This document shows positions 48,001-59,400 of a stretch of 64,000 nt of DNA, in pieces; the first letter of the stretch is position 1, and every line of letters starts with the position of its first letter. Source of the DNA: Ficedula albicollis. Lineage: Eukaryota > Chordata > Aves > Passeriformes > Muscicapidae. The position numbers were made by a program, and so were the translations under genes. The notes below the pieces were generated by a model. The model saw only the letters and a list, made by a program, of their open reading frames with translations, searched no databases and had not been told where the DNA came from. The stretch spans positions 1,071,878-1,135,877 of the forward strand of contig NC_021678.1 of assembly GCF_000247815.1 (NCBI RefSeq). Reading direction: 5' to 3'.

Positions 48001-51000
48001 TAATTCCTGCAAAAAATGCAAGGAGGCAGCTCTATTTCTGTTGCAGCTGACCTTATTCACATATAATTGAAAAGCAAAAAGATATGTATTACTTTTCTTT
48101 CCTTACAATTTAGAAAAAAATGCCTGAGCACAGTAATAATTATACTTGTATAATTCAGACTCACTGAAAAATGTGCCTCCAATAAAAGTGCTATTGGTTT
48201 GAAAGTCAAACACCAGGAATACTTCTGAGGAATATGGGTGACAAAACAGGAACGTGTATGTATGACTGGACAGGGGACACAAGTTTGTCTCTGCTTTTTT
48301 CAGCAAGGGTGTTCATGTTTTCTCCCCCAAAGCAAAAAGGTCTCAAGACATTGCACAAGGCCTTTGCACAGGCTTACTTGGAAGAGGCATGTAAGAAAAT
48401 TTATCTTAGTTAAGAAAAGACTGGCATAATCAGTGCCACTGAAAGAACAAGATGCCTAAAAACAATTGAGAGGAAACAAACACACAGAACTTCTGACATC
48501 TCCTACTTTTCTTTGGCTGGCAGGAAAGGCTAACAGAAGCAATGAATTCATATTGTAATGTTCTAAGGACCAAAATCCCACTTTCTTTTTGTCCATCTCA
48601 AAATTCCTAGGGCATAACACAACGTAATCCACACTCCCAATCAGCTGGGACTTCACCTCCTAAAGTACAATTCCCTTTGGAGCTCTGCCTGGAACTGGCT
48701 GTACTATTCTTCAGTCAGTGCTAATGCTTGATAAGACAATCAAATCCTTTGTTAAGAACTTCCAGCATGAAACAGAAATCCCAATTAACTGGTATTCTGT
48801 CTGGAACTAATTTAATTCAAAGGTGTCTTCTAGTACCTTGGGATATGGTGTGTTCTGCTGGGGAGAGAATCAATCGGTGAGAGATTGATGAAGGGGTGGT
48901 GAGGTCAGGTTTGCAAATACAGAACCATCTGCAGAGTCTCCTGGGTTGGTACCTGCAGCATAGTAATTTACAGGAGCAGGTGTTTCCTTTTAATCTACAT
49001 TTTTTTTCTGCTGAAATTGTAACTTTATTGAAAAGTGCCTGCAGTTTGTTATTAAGAGGGTACTTTGTTCATTTTTGCTATTAACTAAGTGCTGAAAGGT
49101 TTTTGGAAGTGTCAATGCCCATGATCCTTAAAAATATAGTTAAGAGGATGTGAGGTTAAATATGAAAGTCAACCAGACACATCTTCAGAAAGCTGCTATG
49201 TGTAAACAAAATAAAGCCCACAAGACTTTTCTTAAAACAGAATTATATTTTTCAAGAATAAGCCATTTCTTCTCAAATAAGGGTGACTGAAATTATCCTA
49301 GTTGTTAAGATTACAAATTAGTTTTTACAGTTATGGAGAAAGGAAGCTTTCTGAAACAGAAAAAAAATTCAAGAATTCCAGCTGGAGTTTCCCACCTGAG
49401 TTGAGTTTGGTGGGATGGGCAGGGCTCAGTCCCCTTTGGTTTGGCTCCACAGTAAGAGGTGAGTAAAGAATATATTTGAGTTCAAACTCAGGTTCCTGGC
49501 TTTGCTGCACCTCACACACTACTCCAACTCTGCTATAATCTACATTATCTCTTCTCTGGCCAAGCATCTCCCAAACTGCCTCCCACATCATCCAAACTAT
49601 CTTTGCAAGGGTTTGAATGCTCACATTCCACAGTCGCCAGACACCTCCTGCTTCTCACAACCTCCAGCTCCTCAAAACCTCTGCCTCTTCACAATTCTAC
49701 AAATGCTCTGCAGAATTTTCCTTGGGTTTGCCTAATGTATTTTACCTACCTGTAACACTTACCAGCACAAAAATGACATACAGGAAAGTAGTTTCCTGGT
49801 TTGGAGGTATCACCAAAAAAGAACAGAACAACTGCAATGTCAATAAAACTTGGGCTTGTATGAATTACAGCATCAAAACCCAAGGAATATCCTTTTTTGC
49901 CATTCAGTGAGGCAATGCTCAAGTCAAAGTGAAGAAACTGAAGAAACCAATAGTAAGAAATGTTCATTATTTAGTATTCTGCTTTAGACATTAAATCTAA
50001 ATGTCTTAGCCTAAAACCAACTTCCTAGGAAAAAACCCATGCACACTACTGACTATCTGGTCATATCCTAGGTTTTGATCTTTCACTTCCCTATGCTTTG
50101 GAAATGTTTATTTATGGTTTGCAATAAACTTCAGGAAATAAAAGGACAGTGACTCAGCAATTGAGAAAAATCCCTTGCTCTGTGCTTTTGTTTAAGTCTC
50201 TTAATTAATTTCAAGACAGAATTACTCCTTGGGGGAAAAAAATAGATGTGAGAATAAAATGTGCTTAATTGGCAGATTTTTCAGTTTTTAATTGAACTAA
50301 TTTAATTTTTACCTGACCAAGCATCACCCTTTATTTTAATTTAGGGTTTGGGTTTTTTTTTTTACTTCTGGGAAGGTTCCCTCTGCTCCCGCCGTGTTTC
50401 CCTGTCACTCTGATGAATACTGAGACAAAGAAATCTTTCCTTTCCCAGAAATTACTGCCTCATCTGTTGCTAATTTCCCTTCCCATCCCTCATGGAACAC
50501 ATGGCTCCTTTCTATGACCTCTTGCTGTGTGCACATTCATGAAGTCTTTAATTTCCTCTTCTTGCAGAACTTCTCAAATCTACTAACAACTTTTAATGTA
50601 TATTTTCTGTCTATTCTCATCTAAAAAATGCAAAAGAAATGCAAAGTATTTTCATTACTCCTTTAAGCAAACCTGTTAAATGGCTTACTGAATTTAAAAA
50701 TGGCTTCCCATTTTCTTTACATCCCTTTTAGCTCTACATTCATTTCCACAGCAATAAACTTGTTTGGCTTCTGTTGCTCACTAATGTTTCTTGTTTTGCC
50801 TCCTTCCTTGTGGCTATGTGCTTTCCTCCTGGCCCTACATGAGCTGTGCCTCTGCAGAAAGAAGCAAAATAAGCAAATGGGCATTTGAATGTTCATGTCT
50901 GGGCTGCTGGATCCAGCCATGGATTTACTCCAGCCTTACAGTGGCCTGAAGCTTGCGTTGGACACTCTCACAATAAATAACACTCAAATGCACAGGAATT

Positions 51001-51379
51001 TTTGGAACTGTTTCCCTTCATGTAATTTGCTCTTGGTTCAACACATCTCTATGCCACCAGTCTCAATTAAGAGAGCAGCACAAAACAGTCCTGCAAATTC
51101 TCTGCACCAGAAACACTAAACAAATCCTTTGCAAAATGATGAAACAAGGCCACACAAATTCTAAATAATCTTACTTTAAGTCTGTACAACCTAATTTTTG
51201 TATTGGAAAACAGAATTTGTCACTACAACTAATTTCCTTTACTGTTAACTGAAAATGTGCAATACATTAAAATAAGTCTTAGTGAATAATCAGGATCACC
51301 AGGTCAGCTACACAATATTTCATGAGAATAAAGCTGCTCCTCAGAAAATAAGTGCTCTTTTTCTTGCCACTCTCAGCAG

Positions 51380-51610
51380 CCTTACTTGTTTTGCATATGG
51401 TTGCATGTTTAATTAGCAATCTTTCTCTAAGTGTCTCCAATTAGACAACGATGATTAATAAAATAACTCCTTTAAAGCTCCATTTAGGCAGCAGAACTGC
51501 ACAATCAGGTATAATTAATTCATCATTAATAAATCATGGCTGATTAACTAATATGTTGATTACAAACACATTACTGCATAGCCTCCCACCTGAGCTCTGG
51601 TGATTTTTCT
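51380..51610. promoter_or_regulatory. Candidate distal ATOH7 enhancer (homeodomain-site cluster)
   Basis: This is a 230-bp block about 14 kb upstream of the ATOH7 TATA box. It is dense in homeodomain cores: TAATTA at 51410-51415 and 51512-51517, CAATTA at 51438-51443, and several ATTAAT/GATTAA sites to 51548. It also has E-boxes CATATG (51394-51399) and CACCTG (51587-51592). It has the look of a deeply conserved non-coding element. In humans a remote retinal enhancer about 20 kb upstream of ATOH7, towards PBLD, is lost in non-syndromic congenital retinal non-attachment; this block sits in the corresponding interval. No alignment was possible here. Confidence 0.5.
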
Positions 51611-52995
51611 ATCCTGAAAAGAAATAGAGACAAAGTAGTAGGAAACTGCTAAAAAAAGTGCTTAAAGCAGCAAAGATATTAGTTTGGTCAGGAAATGTAG
51701 ATAACAAGTCTCTTCAAAATGTATGGTCCTTGCTCACTATTAGTCCTCTTGAGTAAAAGAAATAATTGTACTGTCTATTTGTTAAATGTGGATGGGTGAA
51801 CAATAACTGATTCTTTAGCTCATTTATACTCCTAAGGAAGGCGTTTTTCCCACAAGCATCTCTGATCAGGGGCCAGATTCAGTCTTTGCCTAAGCCAGCA
51901 GGAAGAATTAAATGCAGCACCACAAGTGTGCAGCACTGCTGCTCCAGAAGGTCCAAGTGCCCTGCCAGACAGGGAACAATCCGAGCTGGGGAGAGGAGGC
52001 CAGGGCTAAAGCTGCCTCCACAGCTGTGATTTGCACCTGATCCATGTTTATAAATCATACTGCAGCTCCACCAACTTCAGCAAGCCTGAATACAGGAGAA
52101 GAACGTGCATTTCCATTTGGAGACTCCTTTTGCTTGCCACCTAGCCCCTGAGCTGAGTAGTGCATTTAATTCACATTTTTGGTATGCTCTTTGTAGCTGC
52201 AGGAGATAGAACTTTCTATTTAAATTAAGATTCTCACACTCTTACTTGTCCAGCTACTTGGACTTAAGCAAGATGTAAGTAACAAGTACTGGAAAAAAGG
52301 GAACTTGGCACAACTAAGCTCCTCATGATTTATAATGGGATGACATCCAACTGTTCCCACAGCATTAGTATTTTTTGAATTTTGAATCTTTTGAATTCAA
52401 AACACATCACCCTGAAACATTGCAAAGTACTAAAGCAAAGCTTAGGACAGAGGCAACTTGAAAGGGAAAACAGTTTTAGCTAGAGTACCTGAAAGTTTCA
52501 TTCCTAATAAATCCAGTGAAAGACCACACCATGGTTACAAAATCTGAAGCATTATACTTCATGAAGATTACAGAAGAAACTTTCAGTTTCGGAGAAAATC
52601 TTCAAGTTTTGAAAAATAATTGACATTGCTGTAACCAATAAAGTTTCCTTTCAGATCTTAATCAGCTTTATGTGTATCACAAGGTCAATCTGTTAAATCT
52701 TTCTTCTAAACCATTAATTAAAAGTATTGACTAAGGAGCAGTGCTATAATCAAAGGCAATACCATTCGACTTTGAAAAATACTGTTCATAAAAGAGAACC
52801 ACAAGACACATTTCTAAACCATGTATATGTTTGCATATTTTAATTCAAGTAAGTTAATGAACATGTCATTTCAATATATAGCTGAGAAAGTGTCTTTTAA
52901 AAAATGAATTCAGATTTCATGACAAATTATCTATATAGGAAAAGCTTGATTACCAAACAGATGCTTACAGTTTAATCCAGGATGTAGTAAGGGCT

Positions 52996-53001
52996 TTTAT
53001 T
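52996..53001 (-). terminator. PBLD: PBLD polyadenylation signal AATAAA
   Basis: AATAAA on the - strand, about 292 bases beyond the PBLD stop codon. It gives a short, plausible 3' UTR. Confidence 0.6.
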
Positions 53002-53292
53002 ACGGAATTTGGAAATAAAGAGAAGAATAACTTAAAAGCAGAAAAACAAGATAGCTGTACTCAAACATTTTTATAGGTCAGTGCACATCAGAAGCAGCAA
53101 GATGGAAGTGAAGAACACCAAGGATCCTGAAGATCAGAAGTGAGTACTTTCAAGCAATTTTTAAAAATGGACAATTAGTAATCAAAGACTTTTGAGAATA
53201 GTAGTAATTCACTGCCTAGAGCTGAGATAAAATCAGCATGAGAGGAACATAAAGATTAGCGATTAGTGAGAAGGATACTAGTGCCAGTTCTT

Positions 53293-53405
53293 TCAGAAAG
53301 TCAGGTTTCCTTTTAACACAACAGCACTTTGCCCCGCAATGTCAACTCTTCCGTCACTGCGCACGGAAATCTTCAACTCTCCTCCACGGGGGGAACATTG
53401 AAAAG
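53293..53405 (-). CDS. PBLD: PBLD terminal coding exon (113 bp, stop TGA)
   Basis: The acceptor is tgttcag. The exon encodes [20 protein letters not shown], then [16 protein letters not shown] and TGA at 53293-53295. The RGGEL and GRVDIxGxxAVVLxGxLT motifs identify the PhzF C-terminus. No long open frame marks it because the exon is short and CpG-richer than its surroundings. Confidence 0.94.
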
Positions 53406-56400
53406 CTGAACAGAAACAAGAACCCAGAGTTAAAAACTAGTGTGCATCACAAATCATTTACAAATCCATGAAAACTCAGGGAAAGGAGGCTTCTGCCTCC
53501 AGAAAGCAAACAGCACCAGGGACACCCTGGATGAATTGCCTTTATGGATGAAGGTCAGCTGAGGGTGTATTTCCAACTAGGCTTTGCCTATCGAGCCTGA
53601 CAAAACTGCTACTTAATACAAGCAGTGAAGAGTTTGCTTTGTTGTAGCAAATTAAGTTTCTTCTGAGTATCTAAGAAGTCTTGAATTCTCCCTTCACAGG
53701 ATACAGTTTTTGGAGGGAAGAAGGAAGAACACCAAGCATTATCTGAATGAGAATGAATAACGATTTTCCTGGCACTGAACACCCAAAGCTGATACTGCAA
53801 TCAAAGAATGTGCCTGGCTAAAGGGTGAATAAGCTCACAAAGGCAGGGGGAAAAGTCTACAAAGAAACATAGTCACAAACTGACACCAAATTCTTACACA
53901 GGCAGCAACAGACACTGATTTATAGAATCTTGGAGATATAATTTAATACATCTGGATAAACTAGAAGTAGAAGCAGCCTTCTGCTTGTAACTGCTTAGAG
54001 AACTAAGCTTTTGCTTAGTTGAGCCATACACAGGTGGGATGATGTTCAATTAGCATGAGGAGTGTCTAACCTGTTTCAGCAGTCTCATTTTAGTTGCACG
54101 ACTTGACCACAAAATGGTCTGGTTCTGATGGCATTCAGAACAGGTTTGAGTTTTGAGCAGTGTTTTGTGAAATGCTCTAAATGGATGAAGAGGCAATAAT
54201 GCTCAGTCTCTACTCAATGAAATTCCAACTGCTCCAGAAGCTGCCCAAAGCTAAAGGGCACGTTTTCCCTATCAAACCACAATTTATGAATTGGGTAGAG
54301 GTTGCAATCAGATCCCAACAGAACACAGGCTCTCTGATGGCATATATGCTGCAAGCTTTAAAACTACTTCTCAGCCACTGCTGCTGAGAAAGCTCTTCTT
54401 TGATCAGGAGATTAGATTCTCAGACACAGCAAACACTCTGAAAGAGTGGAAACAGGAGCTGTTTACAGAGATTGATACTTTCTGTTCTTTTCCATTTATA
54501 GAACCGTGGGTTGTTTTTAACTTGTCAGAGCACCATCTATGAATGGAGTAATGCTTCAACTGAATATTTCAGGCCAGCTAAAACTGATCAATTGTTGTTG
54601 CCAGGTATGGAGACACACCTAAGCTCTTCCACATTAGAGCAGATTTAAATAAAATAGATTAATTACTTCATCACTTCAAAGGTTGGTTGGGTTTGATTTT
54701 TTTCTTCTTTAAATATTCAAACTCTAGCTCCTTCATATCAGGATTACTAAGATTATTTTGATATTGGTCCATTTTATTTTACTTTTAAAGAAACTTCCAA
54801 AGTAGAAGAAAAACAAAAAATAACCCACAAAAGAAACTTTTAGCCAAGCTTATATGAAAATAATACTTGATCTGTTCCTTCTCTCACACAAAATCACTGA
54901 TATTTCACGCTATGTCCAAGAGTAGACAGAACATTTCAATACCTAGAGGATTTCATTTAACAGCAGTGCCTCAGGAGGCATCCAGGCAACTCTGAAGTGC
55001 ACACACCTTTGACATCACAAAGCTGTTGCACACCTATTCCAACCCTGTATTTACCAGGAGCACCTCACACTACATGTAGATTTTATACGGATTTTCTATG
55101 AAAGCAAGTTTGTACAAGTGTACAAACACCTAACAGCTGAACTCCCAGTGCCCTGGGCCCCTCTGTGGTTAACCTGACACACAGGAGGGTTTAGGAGCAG
55201 CCACAAGGCCTGTGAGGTTGAGTGTGCTGGTATCACAGTATGACACCCCCTGCACTCACACATCACCTTGGTGGCCCTTCCATGAACATTATCCTGTCAT
55301 TTCAGAGCTTCTCACCAGCCCAAATGGAGCTCAATGACCCCTGCTTAATGAATTTAAGGACTAATAGCCTTTCTTCATAATGTCATCAGAATGACATCAA
55401 TTCAGGAAGAAGTGACACTCTTGCAATAATATTTATTTTAAGAAATCACTGGTATTTTGTTTGAATTTCTAAACCCTGTAGAGGAATGCTGAAAGAAGCA
55501 TGTGTTCCTTAACCTAAGTGAAGATCTCAAAGATTTTTTTTATCCTATGAAAGAAGGTGGACAAATCTGGTGACTGATAGAGGGAAACACCTCTCCTTCG
55601 AAGAAATGCTACACTTGTGCATAAATCTGATGTTGTCAGTCTATGTGTTGAGGTTACGTGGAAAAGATGAAAGCTGCAATGAAAACTCTTGACTTAATGA
55701 GAAATCAATTTGCAAAAACTTAAACACAGGTAGATTTATTGTACCTTAACAAAGCAACTTCTGTCTTTTTGTGTGTTTGGTTGTTGTTGGTAATGTTGGT
55801 AGTAATTTTTGTTTTGTGTCTGCCCCCCAAAAAACAACCCTTAAATGCTACGAACCTGTTCTGTACTGGAAGGAATCAGAAAAGTTAAAGGCAGAAACAA
55901 GAAACAAACTTCCCCCCAAATTAATACAGCTGTCCCAAGTAAACTGGTATATAAAGATTCTCCTCTCTAAACCTGAGATAAAAACTGTCATGGATAAGCC
56001 CTTTCTCATCACAATAATTTGGGAAGTCCTCTCAAATTCATCTGCTTGTATGGAAATCCTTATGCACATTTATAAATGCTACCTTAGAAATATGGAACAG
56101 TGTGAAGAGCTGGATACACAGAGAGTTGTTATACACTGTATTCAACAGCAACTGTGCAAGTCTATACATTTGAGAGATTGTAATTTTTATACATTGCAGA
56201 GACTCCTCCAATGAAAGAAAGGCAAGGACTGATACAAAACCCTGATTGAACCAGAAGCTTAAATTCAAGGACATGTACCCAGCTTCAAGAAAAGATCATA
56301 AAGTATTTCACCTTATAAAAGCACTGGAAAATTCTCTTAGTAGTTGGTGGGGTAGTTGTTGTTTGACAATTTAGTCTAATAAAAGTAGGAAGAGAACCCA

Positions 56401-59400
56401 AACACAGGAAATTAAGTCTGATGCTTCAGCAGAGCTGCAGATGACCTCTCCCTACAGGCCTCAATAGCCAGAGAGATCTGACAATAGATTTAATGTTCCT
56501 CATTTTTATATTATTTTATATGTAATCTCTTTGGGAACTGACAGATCCTTCACTTTATGGAGAAATTCTGCCTTTATTCTTGCAATAAAAAGTATAGGAT
56601 ATTAAGAAGCCACCACAGAGGTTTCTAAGAAATCCAAAGATGCTCTTAATTATTAGTATTTGGTGATATGGAATGTCCTTGAATGCCAGCTATCTTCTCC
56701 AAATAATCCCATTAGTAGTAGAATTTGCTCAGTACTACCTGATACCTCTCAGACATACAATGAAAAGTTATTTTCTCTTAAACATACATCAAATTAACTT
56801 GTCCTATTTAAAACAGTTTTGTGTGATTTCCACACAGTAGTTTGAGGACACATATGTGTGGAATATGAATTTTAAAAAAACAAAATCAAAACCAACATAA
56901 ACCTATCTTGTGGACAGAGAGGAGTTTTTTGTGCTAAAAACTTTAGAGAAGCTGATTACAGTATCAGTTGCCCTGGCTGCTTGAGCTACTTTCTCTAAAA
57001 GCAGAATAGGGACAGTACATACAAAAAACATGAAAATGTAAAACAGGTGGAAAGTGTCAATTGTAAGTACAGAGAGAATTCCAGACTATTTGACTACTTA
57101 AAGTAGCAGTGTCTATAGATGGTATGGAGAGTTTAAATTCCACATTAACATAAAAAATGTCAAAATCTTCTGAGAAAATTTAAGGACACATTACCAAAGA
57201 CAGTTTTTCATCTTCAGAAAATAGGTTGAGATTTTCATACCCCCAACATTTTTAAAGCTATCACAGATATTGTATGGTATAAATGCAAATACAAGATATT
57301 TGGGACAGAATGTTAAATCTTTCCTTCAACCCATGATGGAGAAGGTCCTGCTCACAGTGGATCCTTTAAAGACTTACCATCCTCAAGAAAATCCATTTTG
57401 AGTTTCACTTGACCAAATAAGGAAGGCTTTTATTCAGGGTAGCTGTTTGTTTGGAAAACTGTTTACTTTTATAGACAAAGAACCTTATTAGATCAAATAT
57501 CCAACCCTCTGTTCCAAATTAAATGTGACCAAAAGCTTGTGAGCAGAATTGCCCCTGTCCCCTCCTGGGGAAGCAGGTAGGGGATGAGGGTATTTTGTAT
57601 TGCTTGTCTTGTTCTTCTGTTCTCTGGCAAAGCACTAGAAACAGGAGAAGCAAGAAGTCACCTCCTCATATAGCATTGTCATATGTTAACAGTTTCTCTT
57701 GTTTTTTTCCACCAGGTTCTCAAGTTTCTTGCTTAATAATAAAGATGTGATCTAATAAGCATATCTCATTGGTTGAATCAAAACACATAAACAACACCCC
57801 CTGAGGTTCACCAAGCTTCAGTTATGATGAAAGGTCATGAGAACTAAAATCCAAAAACAGAGATCAAAAACTGATTGCAGAGAGTTATGATCCAGAAACC
57901 AACACTTCAAACTGCCTGGGGAACGATGTGTCATGGTGGTGGATAGGAAAGAAAGCAATTTCTCAAATATTACCTCAAACACAAAATATTACATAATATT
58001 CTATTCACCTTGAGGAAATGGATAGGGATTACAGTTTGGATTGCAGTAGTAATACAACATTTTTCTTTTCTGGTGAGTAGATTCACATAAATGGACAGCT
58101 TTGCAATAAAACAGTTTATCTTACCAAGCATTTCTTTCTTCCCCAGCTGCTCTGACCAGTAGCTGCCTAAAACAGCATGAGCAGATCCTTAAAAGAAATT
58201 GGAGAAAGAAGTACAGAATTAAATTACAATCATTGCTTTACAGAGTAAGCATAGGCAAAATGTAAATATCATAAATCAAGTGCCACATGTATTTAGAGTA
58301 AAAATATCTAAGAGTTTGCACAGCAGACAGAACTTAAGGCTTTATCATTTCAATTTATGGTAAAACAGTATTACTTCCACAAGAAGTAATAAAAAAGGAC
58401 ACAACAAAGGGGATATAAATCTCCACTGCAATATTAATGCAGTACTGAACTAGTCTCTCAGTTTTCTCTAATTGTAACACTTGAGGGAAAAGATCTAAAA
58501 AAGACACAAGAATATCTGGCCTAATGACAGCAAGAAGATGATTTGATTTTTTTTTCTGAATGAGCTGGCCTCAGTTATAAAAGTTTTCAGTTTAATGAGT
58601 ACTCCTGCTATCCACATAAACCAGTAACTTATAAGAGACTCCAAAGCACAAAACCAGATAAACCTTATTAAAATTAGTAAGAACCTTTTAATTGAACTGA
58701 AACACAAGTAGGAGTTGCTTATCATACAAACACATACCACATACAGGGTCTTCCAGAACTCCATACCAAGGTGCAAAATATCTGGAGTAAAAATCATGGC
58801 CTTTTCCACTGGAATTTCCCTTAACAGTGAGTATGACTCCTTTCACTTTTCCTGTCTTTTCAGCTGACAAAAAGTGTTGTGCACTCACTTTCAATTCTTC
58901 CAGCACAGACCTTGAATATAATGATGAAATTTTAATAGTCCATATTCTTCATTTTAGATGAATGTAAGTATTGAAAAGAAAAATAAAGCTCTAGAACCAT
59001 CTTCTCTACAATTCAAAACCAGCCCTAAAATATTAAAGGAAACAAGATTCCTAGCATTGTCCTCCCAATGGTATGACAGAAAATCACCTTGAACCTAACA
59101 GACTCTGCATGAACAGAAATAAAACCTCAAGCCACGCATTTCCTATTTATTTCTGAAAACAGAGCATCCTGAAATATTAGCCACAAAAAGAAGAAAATCA
59201 CACTTTGCTTCAACATTTTAATTGTTGAAAGAATCATTGCCCCACTACAGAATGTATCAAGTGCTCCACCTCTTTTCAGAGCAGGCAAATAACTAACATC
59301 ATTCAGGTTTTCATGGCATCTAAAGCAGTCTACAACTGGCTGATTCCTCCCAACAAAACAGTCTGAAAGACTGAAATAATAAGTACTCAGCTGAGAATAT

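Larger units (their letters stand above)
37500..52990. other. Intergenic region upstream of ATOH7, up to the PBLD 3' end (15.5 kb)
   Basis: No coding exon is recognisable on either strand. The interval holds candidate enhancers at 38.57-38.83 and 51.38-51.61 kb, tandem duplications at 40.5 and 44.9 kb, AT-rich simple sequence at about 46.26-46.40 and 46.99-47.06 kb, and a GC-richer unexplained block at about 45.49-45.75 kb. Remaining parts (for example 41-44 kb and 48-51 kb) are plain AT-rich sequence with only chance open frames. Confidence 0.75.

Noticed and set aside
55140..55330. Possible second CR1 fragment
   Set aside because: The similarity to CR1 phrases is too weak and scattered to support, and no tail motif is present.
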